DNA from: Zopfochytrium polystomum
Taxonomy: Eukaryota; Chytridiomycota; Chytridiomycetes; Chytridiales; Chytridiaceae
Reading direction: 5' to 3'
Assembly (NCBI GenBank): GCA_025765615.1
Contig: JAIVFJ010000113.1
Coordinates: 1 to 64,000, forward strand
Length of the DNA stretch: 64,000 nt
Notes under the pieces: generated by a model
What the model was told of the DNA's origin: nothing
Databases searched by the model: none
The model's input: the letters and a program-made list of their open reading frames with translations, nothing else
In this document: one piece after another, positions 55,958 to 64,000 of the stretch
How positions within the stretch are numbered: the first letter of the stretch is position 1
Layout of the letters: the number at the start of each line of letters is the position of its first letter
Program-made: the position numbers and the translations under genes

Positions 55958-58222
55958 ATGGCAACCGGCGCGAACGGTACGGGGAACGTCAGTTTCGGCC
56001 AACGCACTGGAAGCGAAGGAGCAGCCGCCGGAGGAGTCCCGCAAAGCCGAAGCGTCCACGGATTCAACCTCAACAACGACAAGGCGTCAGCGGATGACGC
56101 GGAGGGCGGCGGCGGTGGTGGTGCAGGCTCCCACCACGCGAACGAGCCCGTCATCGCGATTATTCCCGATGGCGAAGAGGACGAAGACGAAGAGGTGGGA
56201 GAGCTGATGGGGCGCGGGTACGACGCCGGGTACGGCGACATCGAGGCCAACGACGGAGAGGCGGAGGAGCAGGCGCCGCCGCCCAATGACGAGGAGGAGG
56301 AGGAGGACGAGGAGGAGGAGGAAGAGAAAAGTCGGCGCGCTCGTCGACGGGGCCGCTCAAAAGACGTGTCGAGCGGGAAGGGAAAGGGCGAAGACTTGTC
56401 GCACAGGAGATCGATTCAAGGCACCGCCGTGATGGACGATTCTGGAGATCTAAAACCGAAAGGCGGCTCGGCGGGAGGCAGCGCCAGTCTGGATTTAAAC
56501 TCGCTACATCGCACCATCTCCAGCGACAGCCACTTTGGAAAACTCGCGCGAATCATAAACGACACGAAAATGAAATTCTACGACTCGAAAGTGTTCCGGC
56601 TGTACCTTCGCCTCAGCGAATCGGTCGTCACCCAAGTGGTCCTGTCGGAGCTTCTTCTCCTCGTGGTCATCATTTGTATTGCCGTTCTTGCCCAGAAAAT
56701 CCTGCTATCCGAGAAGCTGCCAGGGATACAGTTTTACAATTTGATAAACGCAGTGCTCGGATTACTCGGCAAAATCGCCATCTTTGTTGGCTTTGTGTTT
56801 TCCCAGGTCATTGCTAAAGGTGTCACCGCAAATATGCTCGTAAAGTCCGTCTCTGGCGTCAGCATTACGTCAATCGTTCATAGATACGGCTACCACGATC
56901 CGGAAAGGGGTCGCACTCTGAGACGAACGTTCATGGCATCGCTGTTTGCCGTCGAGGTATCTCTTTGGATTCTCGGATATTGCATGCAGTGGCAAAACGT
57001 GGCCAGCGAGATTGGATACTATTCATGCTCGCTGGCGACTTACAACACTGCACCACTGCTTTACCCTGATCTTGGAATGTATCTCGCTGGAGACACAGAG
57101 TTTGCCCAAGTCTACAACTACGGTATGCCTCTGGGCGACGGGGTTGTAGGCGGTTGGTCGTCATGGCCCAACGCGGCGCCGGCTCCTTCCTTCAACGTGC
57201 AGGGCCCAGGTGTTGTCTACGCCGTTGGAGTGAACTGTGCAGATCCCGTCCCCGTGGATCCCTCTACCGATGATAATAGCGGCCTCACCCACTTTCGTCT
57301 TTTCAACGAGCAGTTCTGGAACACGTCATACCTTGCGGCCATCGAGGTTCGAATGCCGGCTGGCTCCCACGATCTGTCGGATTATCCGGACAAGGACGTT
57401 CTCCAAGAGTGCGAATTGAGCGTCACCGTGGGCCTCGGGAATGTGACGTACAACTTTATTACGGACGAATGGGATGTTCTAACTGGTGGTGAGCTGACGT
57501 ATGTCGCTGTCGGACGGGATCCTGGCCTCGGGCTTGAGTCGCACATGGCGAAAAAGTACTACTACGGGCAGATCGCCAACACACTGAACGACACGAACGG
57601 AGTCTACTCCAACATTACGGGATGGATCGCTCAGCACATTCAGGTCGTCTTTGACGGAACCAGCTGCGGATCTTCGCAGGGCGCGACGTTTTGCAACCTT
57701 CTGCAGTGGTCGACGCTTCCAGACGGGCTCTACCACACCAGCCTGCAGTACCGCGGGATATCCGTCGCGGTGGCTGCGATCAGCCATTACATTCTGATGC
57801 AGTACGACTACGGCGCGCCGACGCTCTGCTTGTACCTCGCGGACATTGGCGACGGCATCATCAGCGCTCCGCTGTGGGCGTCGCGCGTGGTGATTGCGGT
57901 GCTGTCCGTCAACGCGTTCCTGCAGCTGGTCCTGATATGCTCGTGGCTCCTGATATCTATCGGCAGCGTGAACACGGACCGCGCGGCGCGGCTGCTGGAC
58001 GACCCGCTGAGGTTGCTGTACGACCTCCGCGAGAGCTTGCCACGCCTGACAAAGTCGCTCAAGCAGCAGGAGCACACCAGCGCGTCGCTGCACCAGCAGA
58101 TGCAGAAGATTATCGTGCGGTTTGGAGAGATTCGCGCCACGCGAGGAGAAAAGGTCGGGTCTGTGGCTCTGGACGCGCCGCAAATGGTGCTCAAACTTCG
58201 CAAAAAGCGACAGTACGAGTAG
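55958..58222 (+). CDS. Large multi-pass membrane protein, copy 2
   Basis: Single exon of 754 codons starting MATGANGTGNVSFGQRTG. Residues 60-145 are very acidic, then basic (RRARRRGRSK). Hydrophobic segments lie at about 222-250, 262-287, 324-345 and 642-669. Between the third and fourth is a domain of about 290 residues with cysteines and N-glycosylation-like sites (NDTN, NITG, NTSY). The C-terminus has RAARLLDDPLRLLYDLRESL and ends LKLRKKRQYE. It parallels the protein at 23125-25812 over the whole membrane part and tail (YNYGMPLGDGVVGGWSSWP; HYILMQYDYGAPTLC) but has an unrelated, shorter N-terminus. Family unknown. The paired N-glycosylation sites suggest the central domain faces outside or the ER lumen. 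Confidence 0.82.
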   Translation: MATGANGTGNVSFGQRTGSEGAAAGGVPQSRSVHGFNLNNDKASADDAEGGGGGGAGSHHANEPVIAIIPDGEEDEDEEVGELMGRGYDAGYGDIEANDGEAEEQAPPPNDEEEEEDEEEEEEKSRRARRRGRSKDVSSGKGKGEDLSHRRSIQGTAVMDDSGDLKPKGGSAGGSASLDLNSLHRTISSDSHFGKLARIINDTKMKFYDSKVFRLYLRLSESVVTQVVLSELLLLVVIICIAVLAQKILLSEKLPGIQFYNLINAVLGLLGKIAIFVGFVFSQVIAKGVTANMLVKSVSGVSITSIVHRYGYHDPERGRTLRRTFMASLFAVEVSLWILGYCMQWQNVASEIGYYSCSLATYNTAPLLYPDLGMYLAGDTEFAQVYNYGMPLGDGVVGGWSSWPNAAPAPSFNVQGPGVVYAVGVNCADPVPVDPSTDDNSGLTHFRLFNEQFWNTSYLAAIEVRMPAGSHDLSDYPDKDVLQECELSVTVGLGNVTYNFITDEWDVLTGGELTYVAVGRDPGLGLESHMAKKYYYGQIANTLNDTNGVYSNITGWIAQHIQVVFDGTSCGSSQGATFCNLLQWSTLPDGLYHTSLQYRGISVAVAAISHYILMQYDYGAPTLCLYLADIGDGIISAPLWASRVVIAVLSVNAFLQLVLICSWLLISIGSVNTDRAARLLDDPLRLLYDLRESLPRLTKSLKQQEHTSASLHQQMQKIIVRFGEIRATRGEKVGSVALDAPQMVLKLRKKRQYE

Positions 58223-58259
58223 GGTAGCATCCAATTGGTGAAACAACTAACTTTGAGGA

Positions 58260-58600
58260 AACAACTCCCTCCTCCTCGCTTCTCTTCTTTCTTTAACCCA
58301 ACGCCCCCCCAACCCCTTTCCTCTTCCTGTTCCTCTTCCTATTCCTCTTCTTCTTCCTCTTCTTCTTCCTGTTCTTCTTCTTCTTTTTTTTTCCTTCTCT
58401 CCTTTCTCTCTCTCTTTTTTCCCGTTTTCTCTCTTCCTTTCTGTCTCTCCCCCTTTCAGCCAGGCACTCTTTCGGTCGCTTTGTATCTCCTTTCCGTCCT
58501 TTTTTCTCACTCTGACTGTCTCACACACACACACACTCTCTCTCTCCGTCGCTCTCTCACTCTCTACCTCTCCGTCTCTCTCTACTATCTCCCAGATTCC
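58260..58600 (+). repeat. Pyrimidine-rich low-complexity tract
   Basis: More than 300 bp of mostly C and T on the plus strand, with CTTCTT/TTCCTC triplet-like repeats (58318-58395) and a CACACACACA/CTCTCTCT segment (58520-58560). It creates false Ser-rich open frames. Confidence 0.9.
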
Positions 58601-58706
58601 CTCTCCCTTTGAGAGGGGAACGCGGTGGGACGGGAGCAGCAAGCAAATAGACCAATCGTAGCTGCAACAACCATTTATTATTAAAAATAAGCGGGAACAG
58701 CCTCAG

Positions 58707-59009
58707 AATGGAGTGTTCCGGTACGGGCACAATCTTCCTACCATGACGATAGATGAGTTTCTCGAAAACGAGATTAAATGGGGCAACTTCCTGTCTGGTG
58801 GAACGTGGGTCGAAATGAGGTGCGTTTCCGGCAGCTTGCTCAAATATGCAGAGAACGACCAAAAACTTGCAGAGAACGACGGACAACACCAATTCTTGAT
58901 GACAACAACGAAAAGACGGTGGACGATGCTACGATCAAGGCAAGGGAATTTTGACGACTTCAAAGACGCAAATTTCAGGGGATGGGAAAATCGCCGGAAC
59001 AAGGGGTGA
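58707..59009 (+). pseudogene. TAP42/IGBP1 3' gene fragment
   Basis: Starting after an acceptor-like CCTCAG, the frame reads VFRYGHNLPTMTIDEFLENE then IKWGNFLSGG. After shifts it reads DDNNEKTVDDATIKAREF and DDFKDANFRGWENRRNKG, then stop. This is the conserved C-terminus of TAP42/alpha4 (LPTMTIDE.LE.E...G..., KAR..DD.KD..PRG.GN..N.G), a PP2A-associated TOR-pathway protein. The last part is shifted by one base at GAATTTTGACGAC. The middle frame is disturbed, and the N-terminal 250 or more residues are missing: there is no space upstream. It is a broken fragment, not a working gene. Confidence 0.7.
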
Positions 59010-59465
59010 ACGGTCTTTCATGAGCAGGAAATTGTGCGAATCGAGGCCAAGTGTTTGGTAATAGCGTTGCAACTCTCTGTGGGGAGACCAGTTGCTTGCA
59101 CATATGGCACGGCACAGAGCTTCCCTCTGTGGGAAGGGTTTTACAACACTTCCCCAGAGCAAAGTCCTGTCTGAAGCAGTTTGCAACTTGTTCAGATAGG
59201 TAAAACAGGAAAACTGGTCAACCTCCCAGCAGGGGATAAATTGGGCAGAGTTTTCTTATCTCTCACTCCAATTTGCCAGTCCCTGTCCAACACAAGCTCT
59301 CTTTGCCCACTTGCCCTTGCCCTTGATTCAAACCTCAGTTGTATCTATTCTTTCTTTCCACCTCTCAGCGACTTGCTTCGCTTTGTGGCCTCAACCCTTC
59401 TACCTTCTTGCAATGCCGCCTTCACTCACAACATCGCCTTCTACACTGCAACTTCAACATAGCTC

Positions 59466-60954
59466 TTGCCTGAAAAGGCGAGAAGGGGAATAGCACGTCA
59501 TTGCCCAACGTGCTGGAAAAATGGCTTCCTCGCAAATAACACTGCAACCATGTCTGCTTTACCAAGGCTGAAACTGACAAAGAGTTTTACAATCAAGTCT
59601 TTGACCTGCAAAGAGGCGCCTCCAAAGCTCCCTCAACTCATGCCTGCTGCTCACCAACCCAAAGTTGGCAACAAGCTCTCCACAGGCACCATCACCACTG
59701 ACAGTCACAGCATCTCATTTCTGGTCAAGATATATGTGGAGAGGAAGAGGAAATCTTCCAGCAGCGGAGAAAGCATTGACTGGACAAAACTTGGCAATTC
59801 TCTACTCATCATTGCAGATCCTGGCATGATTAACATCTTCACTTCCATATCGCCTCAAGATCTTCGAGCGCAGACTGCAGTGCACCCTATGAATGTGGAT
59901 GACACCTCAGATGTTGATAATAACAACTTTACACAAGCCAAGAGCAGCAATAAGAGGAAAACCCTGTTGACAACAGGGCCAACCGAGTTGAGGGCGACAG
60001 CAGGACCAGTTTCAAGAAGAAGAGGAAAACACCTGGGGACAACACAGTCGATGTGGATGACGACGACCTCTTGCAAGCCAAGGATGATGACAGCAGGGGA
60101 GGTTCAGTGGAAAAAAAAGGAATCAAGAACCAGAGACAGCATCTGAGCGTGAAGACAAGAAGCCTTGGTGGATTGGTGTTGTCTTTGATAACTAAATATT
60201 TCTATTAAACCCTCCAAAAAACATAAACAAAAACCAAAAAAAAAAATTGGTTCAAAGGAGGGTTTGGACAAGGCCAAATTTCTGGATGTTGCGTGGTTCT
60301 TCTTCATTATTATTTGCATTGTTTCGGACAAAGCGCTGTGCAAGAGGACCCCTCCTCCCAGCCCAGGTTGGTGCACTTCCAGTGGGTGCCTGCCTCTGGG
60401 GACGAGGAGAATACATTTCGTCACCACCACTCATTCTCAGTCGCTTCACAGAAAGGGAGGGACACTTTGGATCAAACCAAATAACAACAAGACGAGGTAC
60501 CAACACTGACTTCCTGAGAGGCAGTATCGCTTCAACGCATCCAGTCAAGAGCAAAGGAATTTTGACTCTCTTGTGAGGAAGCTTGTGTGAGGTGACATTC
60601 AAATTTGTTTTGTTCCCTTTCTTTAAGCTTGACAATATTACTCAACCTCCCTTTAAAAATCCAGAAATGAAAGACATTGTGAGAGCGATTGGAAATGGGA
60701 CTAAATTCTTCTCCAATCCTGCCACATCATCTAATCTTTGTGATTGGCACACTCCTAATTTGAGATTCGACAGGCAGTCAAAAGGAACCTGCTCGTTCTC
60801 AAAGTTGTCAACATTGATGAGCTCCGCACAGCAGGACCAAACAAGGGAAGCTCCGAAAGGGAGAAAGAAGAAAGGTGGCAAGTAAGTACAGAGTGTCCTG
60901 GCACGTCCTGCTGCTCTTTACATATTTACATAGTCCCATTGGCTTGCTGACCAG

Positions 60955-60991
<37 letters not shown>

Positions 60992-61156
60992 TTCTCTCTG
61001 TCTCTTTCTAACCAATGCAGTGACGTCAAGTCTTTGTATGGCGAAATGACAGCCAATAGCAGTCACAGTCCCAAGTTGCACGCAATCCTGAGGTCAACAA
61101 CCGCAGAAACCATGTTGGACCGTGACATTATGGCTGCCGTCAACATGTGTGGATAA
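59466..61156 (+). pseudogene. Fanzor-like (eukaryotic TnpB) nuclease relic
   Basis: Pieces in order look like the RuvC nuclease of Fanzor/TnpB proteins. LLIIADPGMINIFTSI (about 59800-59850) matches RuvC-I, with Asp in DPG. LCDWHTPNLRFDRQSKG (about 60735-60785) matches the GDW.-.P....- region. VVNIDELRTAGPN, in a shifted frame (about 60804-60842), matches RuvC-II with Glu in DE.RT. KLHAILRSTTAETMLDRD then IMAAVNMCG (61077-61156) matches RuvC-III (RD..AA.N). An intron with GTAAGT...AATGCAG lies at 60882-61020. Frames break between 60146 and 60583 and again around 60785, so the gene is dead. The zinc-ribbon cysteines expected after DE.RT and after LR are absent. The N-terminal part (MSALPRLKLTKSFTIKSL...) is compatible with the family but not diagnostic. 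Function if intact: RNA-guided DNA cleavage for a transposon. Family call rests on motif order from memory. Confidence 0.6.
60957..61010. repeat. TC microsatellite in the relic's intron
   Basis: Pure TC dinucleotide run of about 30 bp followed by imperfect CT repeats, lying within the intron 60882-61020 as its pyrimidine tract. Confidence 0.9.
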
Positions 61157-61274
61157 TCCAATGTTTTATGTGTAAACAGTCTACTCTGAGTGAGTGAGTG
61201 GAAGGAGTGAATGAAGTGGAGATGTGTGTTTGTGGGTAGTCCTTCTCCCAACTTGAAGAGAAAGAGAAAAACTA

Positions 61275-61580
61275 TGTTATGAATAATTGATACATAATGA
61301 TCATATGCACGCTATAATAGTTGCTAGGCAAGTGTGACTGGCACAGGGTAAAACCTCTCCTATATTATCTGCTTGAGCAGAGGAGGAGGAAAACTGTTGA
61401 CACCAGGTTTCTGTTCCACTTAATACTTGGAGTATTTGTCATCAGCGCAAGCCAGCGCCCAGGTCTGCATTGGCAGTGGCTGGCTCTCCCATGGGCATTG
61501 TGAGAACGATACCTGACAGTCGCAATAGGTTCAGGTCTGTCTTGTGCCTCTTGCTGCTAACCAGCCAGTTCAGCCTAACA
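61275..61580 (-). repeat. Repeat C / probable 3' LTR of copia C
   Basis: On the minus strand it begins TGTTAGGCTGAACTGG directly after the G-rich tract GTGCAGGGGGT, a typical copia 3' junction, and could end at ...TTCATAACA (61275). The more conserved part is 61322-61580, shared with 11148-11291 (inverted) and with 13415-13533 plus 13978-14080. The left border is uncertain. Confidence 0.6.
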
Positions 61581-64000
61581 ACCCCCTGCACGATGGCCAT
61601 GGGCGTAGCACCCATTTTGCACAGCATGCATAAGCGTCTGAGGCTTTGACCGAAAGGGTGTTTGAAAGGTTGGAGCAGGGTTGGAGGCCAAGTAGTGAGG
61701 TCAGTCGCTGGTGCTGAGACATCAAGAGTGGTTTTGTGGGAATGTCTGCGAACTGGTCACTGGTTGGTATGTAGCATACAGTGATCTCTCCTGTGGCTAC
61801 GCCTTGTCAGAGGAAATGAGCACGTATGTCAATGTGTTTTGTGCGACCATATGTGAGAGGGTTGAGCACTAGTGCGATTGCAGATTGATTGTCCTCGAGG
61901 ATTGGTAGTGGCTGCTGTGCGGGGAGTTGCAACTCTGATAATATGGCTAAGTGCCATTGTGCTTCTTAGAAGACTTCAGAAAGTGAGTAGTATTCTGCTT
62001 CCGTGGAGGATAGCGATACTCGATGTTGTTTGCGTGAATCCCAAGAGGTGGCAGTGCCCATGAGGAAAAAGACATATCCAGTGCGCGATGTGCAGTCTCC
62101 AGGTTCGCCCCCATAGGATACGTCAGTGTATGCAGCTGGTTCAAGGGTGTTGTTTGTGAAGAGCCGTAGCAGCTTGTGGCTTCACCTGTAGAATCCATAG
62201 TCCCAGGTGCCTTGGAGGTAACAAACCAGGCGGCAGAGTGCATTGCAATGGCACTGGCGTGGCTTCAGTTGGAACTGGGAAAGCACATTTTTTGCAAATG
62301 TGATATCTGGTCGAGTTTGTGTTGTGAGATATTGAATTTTCATGAGTGTGGATCTGAGTTCAATTGATGTTTCATCATGCATAAAGGTGATAGACATTGG
62401 AGTTGATGTGATATCCAGGTCGTCCCACATTTTCTCTTCAGTGAGAATTGTCCTGGTATATTTGTCTTGGCCCATCCAAATGCCTTCAGTGTTGCACTCA
62501 AGGTGGATGTGAATCACTTGGCTGACAGTGGTTTCCTTGAGAGACATGCTGTACTCAGTGCGAAAAGCGTCCTCAATATTTGCGACAAGAGCTGGGGTGT
62601 TGGCCATGATGTTGATGTTGTTGACAAAAACAAAGATGATTTCAAAGTTTGCTACTGAGCGTCTACTCGAAAGAAGAGGCATGGTTCAGCAAGAGATTGG
62701 TTGAAGTCAAGTTTCTCAACAATGAACTGGCAAATGGTCAGGAGCCAGTTGTGTCCAGATTGATGGAGGCCATAGAGGCTCTTGAGGAGTTTGCAGAATA
62801 ATTTCTTTCCATCTGACGTGAATCACTCACGGCCTTTTGGTGGATTAATGTAGATGACTTCTTTGAGGAAAGTGTACAGGTAGGCTGTGTTGACATCCAT
62901 GCTGTGGCACTCGAGGTTAAAAGCAAGGCTGATTGCAATGAGCAGCCAGATGGCCTGGATCCGGATGACAGGAGAAAAGGTGTCTGTGTAGTCGATGCCT
63001 TAGCGTTGGGTGTTTCCACATGTGACAAGATGGGCTTTCCATTGCTTCAGCCAGCCAAAGGGGTCGAGCTTTTAGGCATAAACCCATTTGCAGAACATTG
63101 TGTGTTCACCAGGAGGAAGAACTGCACATTCCCAGACTTTGTGCTTGTCCATGACAGAGTGAAGCTCCTCAAGTTCAGATGCAGTCCATTCTTCCTTATA
63201 GTCTGATGCTTGGGCTTCCTTGTGGGAATGTGGCTTTGGTGCGAGTTGTGATTGGTGGATTGGTTCTTTCAGGAAGCGCTTTGGGAAGCGTGGTTCTGGT
63301 TTGGCTGATGCAAGGTAGAGTCGCAAGAGATGGCAAGTGATTGTTCGATTTGCAAGTGGTTTGCAAAGTCCAGTTGGTGCATTGGTGATTTAATGACAGG
63401 TTCTGGTTCAGTGTTGATGGATGCTGCTATGCAGTCTGCCATTGGAGCTAGGCTCTCTTCAGGTTCATCTTCATCTTCGCCAAGGACGACAGCAAATGTG
63501 TCAGGGTTCCAACCATAGTCATCATCGTCATTATTGTCTTCCATATCTTGGGGAAGAGTTGGAGGTTGATCTGAGGTGTTTGTTGATGATGATGGCAGCT
63601 GTCCACCCCCCAGAAGCCCTGGCGCAGTTGCTGGCGAGTACGAGAGGAGGGAGCACTGTCAGGAGGAGAGTTGGATAATTGACAGTAAGAGTCAAGTGGT
63701 GGTTCGACAGGCACAAAAGAAGGAGAGTCGCCAGTTTCAGGAAAATCTGTAAAATCATCAGAGAGAGAAGTTAAAAAATCAGAATTGAGAGATTGAAGCT
63801 TAGCGTCACTGCAGTGCAGTTGCTGGTGATGTGTAGGCAATGGGCTCAACTGAAATGAACCTCTGTGCAGCTGGGTGCTGGACTGGGATAAGATAGTAGA
63901 GGTTGTTGCGTTGTTTGCCAATCTTGATGCTGTGTTGAGAAGACAGAATCTTGAGTGAAGGGTCTTGGAGGACATGCGATGCAGAGAGGAGCAGTTCCTT
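61581..64000 (-). pseudogene. Copia C pol, decayed, 5' part outside window
   Basis: Minus-strand pieces of a Ty1/copia polyprotein in several frames: reverse transcriptase entry (EEWTASELEELHSVMDKHKV then HTMFCKWVYA near 63080-63200), the catalytic loop altered to FVNNINI near 62625 where YVDD is expected, connection (TTQTRPDITFAKNVLSQF near 62300) and RNase H near 61850-62040 including an AEYYSLSEVF-like segment. Ser/Asp/Glu-rich linker frames fill 63330-63975. The loss of both catalytic aspartates plus frameshifts means a dead copy. The 5' LTR and gag lie beyond 64000. Confidence 0.75.

Noticed and set aside
57479..58246. 255-codon minus-strand open frame
   Set aside because: Antisense to the second membrane protein; Arg/Val/Gln-rich as expected from GC-rich codons.

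Overview
This is 64 kb of a eukaryotic nuclear genome, most likely a zoosporic (chytrid-type) fungus. Introns are short: most of the roughly 27 I could place are 39-100 nt with GT-AG ends. The housekeeping genes are fungal in style (PDX1/SNZ vitamin B6 synthase, calcipressin, eIF5B, CFD1). One gene resembles the cilium/flagellum-associated C2orf81 family, which would make sense only in a fungus that still has a flagellum. There are no bacterial-type operons and no ribosome binding sites. The species is an inference. For six genes (zinc finger, CFD1, calcipressin, PDX1, eIF5B, NUDT12) I set exon borders by hand, and the summed coding lengths are exact multiples of three.

Layout. (1) 1-14.1 kb is a transposon graveyard. 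It holds a complete but frame-broken Ty1/copia element A (839-8817, TSD GCCAG), an oppositely oriented partial LTR of the same family at the left edge (1-762), remnants of a repeat C, and a solo chromovirus LTR (13534-13977) carrying a fragment of 18S rRNA. (2) 14.3-33.1 kb is a gene-dense island: C2orf81-like gene and a SET-domain methyltransferase (head to head), a C2H2 zinc-finger factor, CFD1/NUBP2, a large membrane protein, two unknown genes (head to head), calcipressin and PDX1. (3) 33.1-37 kb is AT-rich with a solo LTR and no convincing gene. (4) 37.1-41.65 kb is eIF5B in 11 exons. (5) 42.0-52.9 kb is a nest: a broken copia element B with LTRs of only about 80 bp, containing a solo chromovirus LTR and a full-length, apparently intact chromodomain Ty3/gypsy element (46303-51607, TSD CTGAG). 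(6) 53.7-58.2 kb holds a NUDT12-like Nudix hydrolase and a second copy of the large membrane protein. (7) 58.3-64 kb is decayed again: a 3' fragment of a TAP42/IGBP1 gene, a broken gene resembling Fanzor (the eukaryotic TnpB-like RNA-guided nuclease), and a copia element C running out of the window.

The most interesting items are the Fanzor-like relic with readable RuvC-I, -II and -III motifs, the 18S rRNA piece sitting at the inferred transcription start of a retrotransposon LTR, and the evidence that the intact chromovirus uses Tf1-like self-priming. The host genes do not form one pathway. They cover translation initiation, cytosolic Fe-S assembly, vitamin B6 synthesis, calcineurin regulation and NAD(H) turnover.
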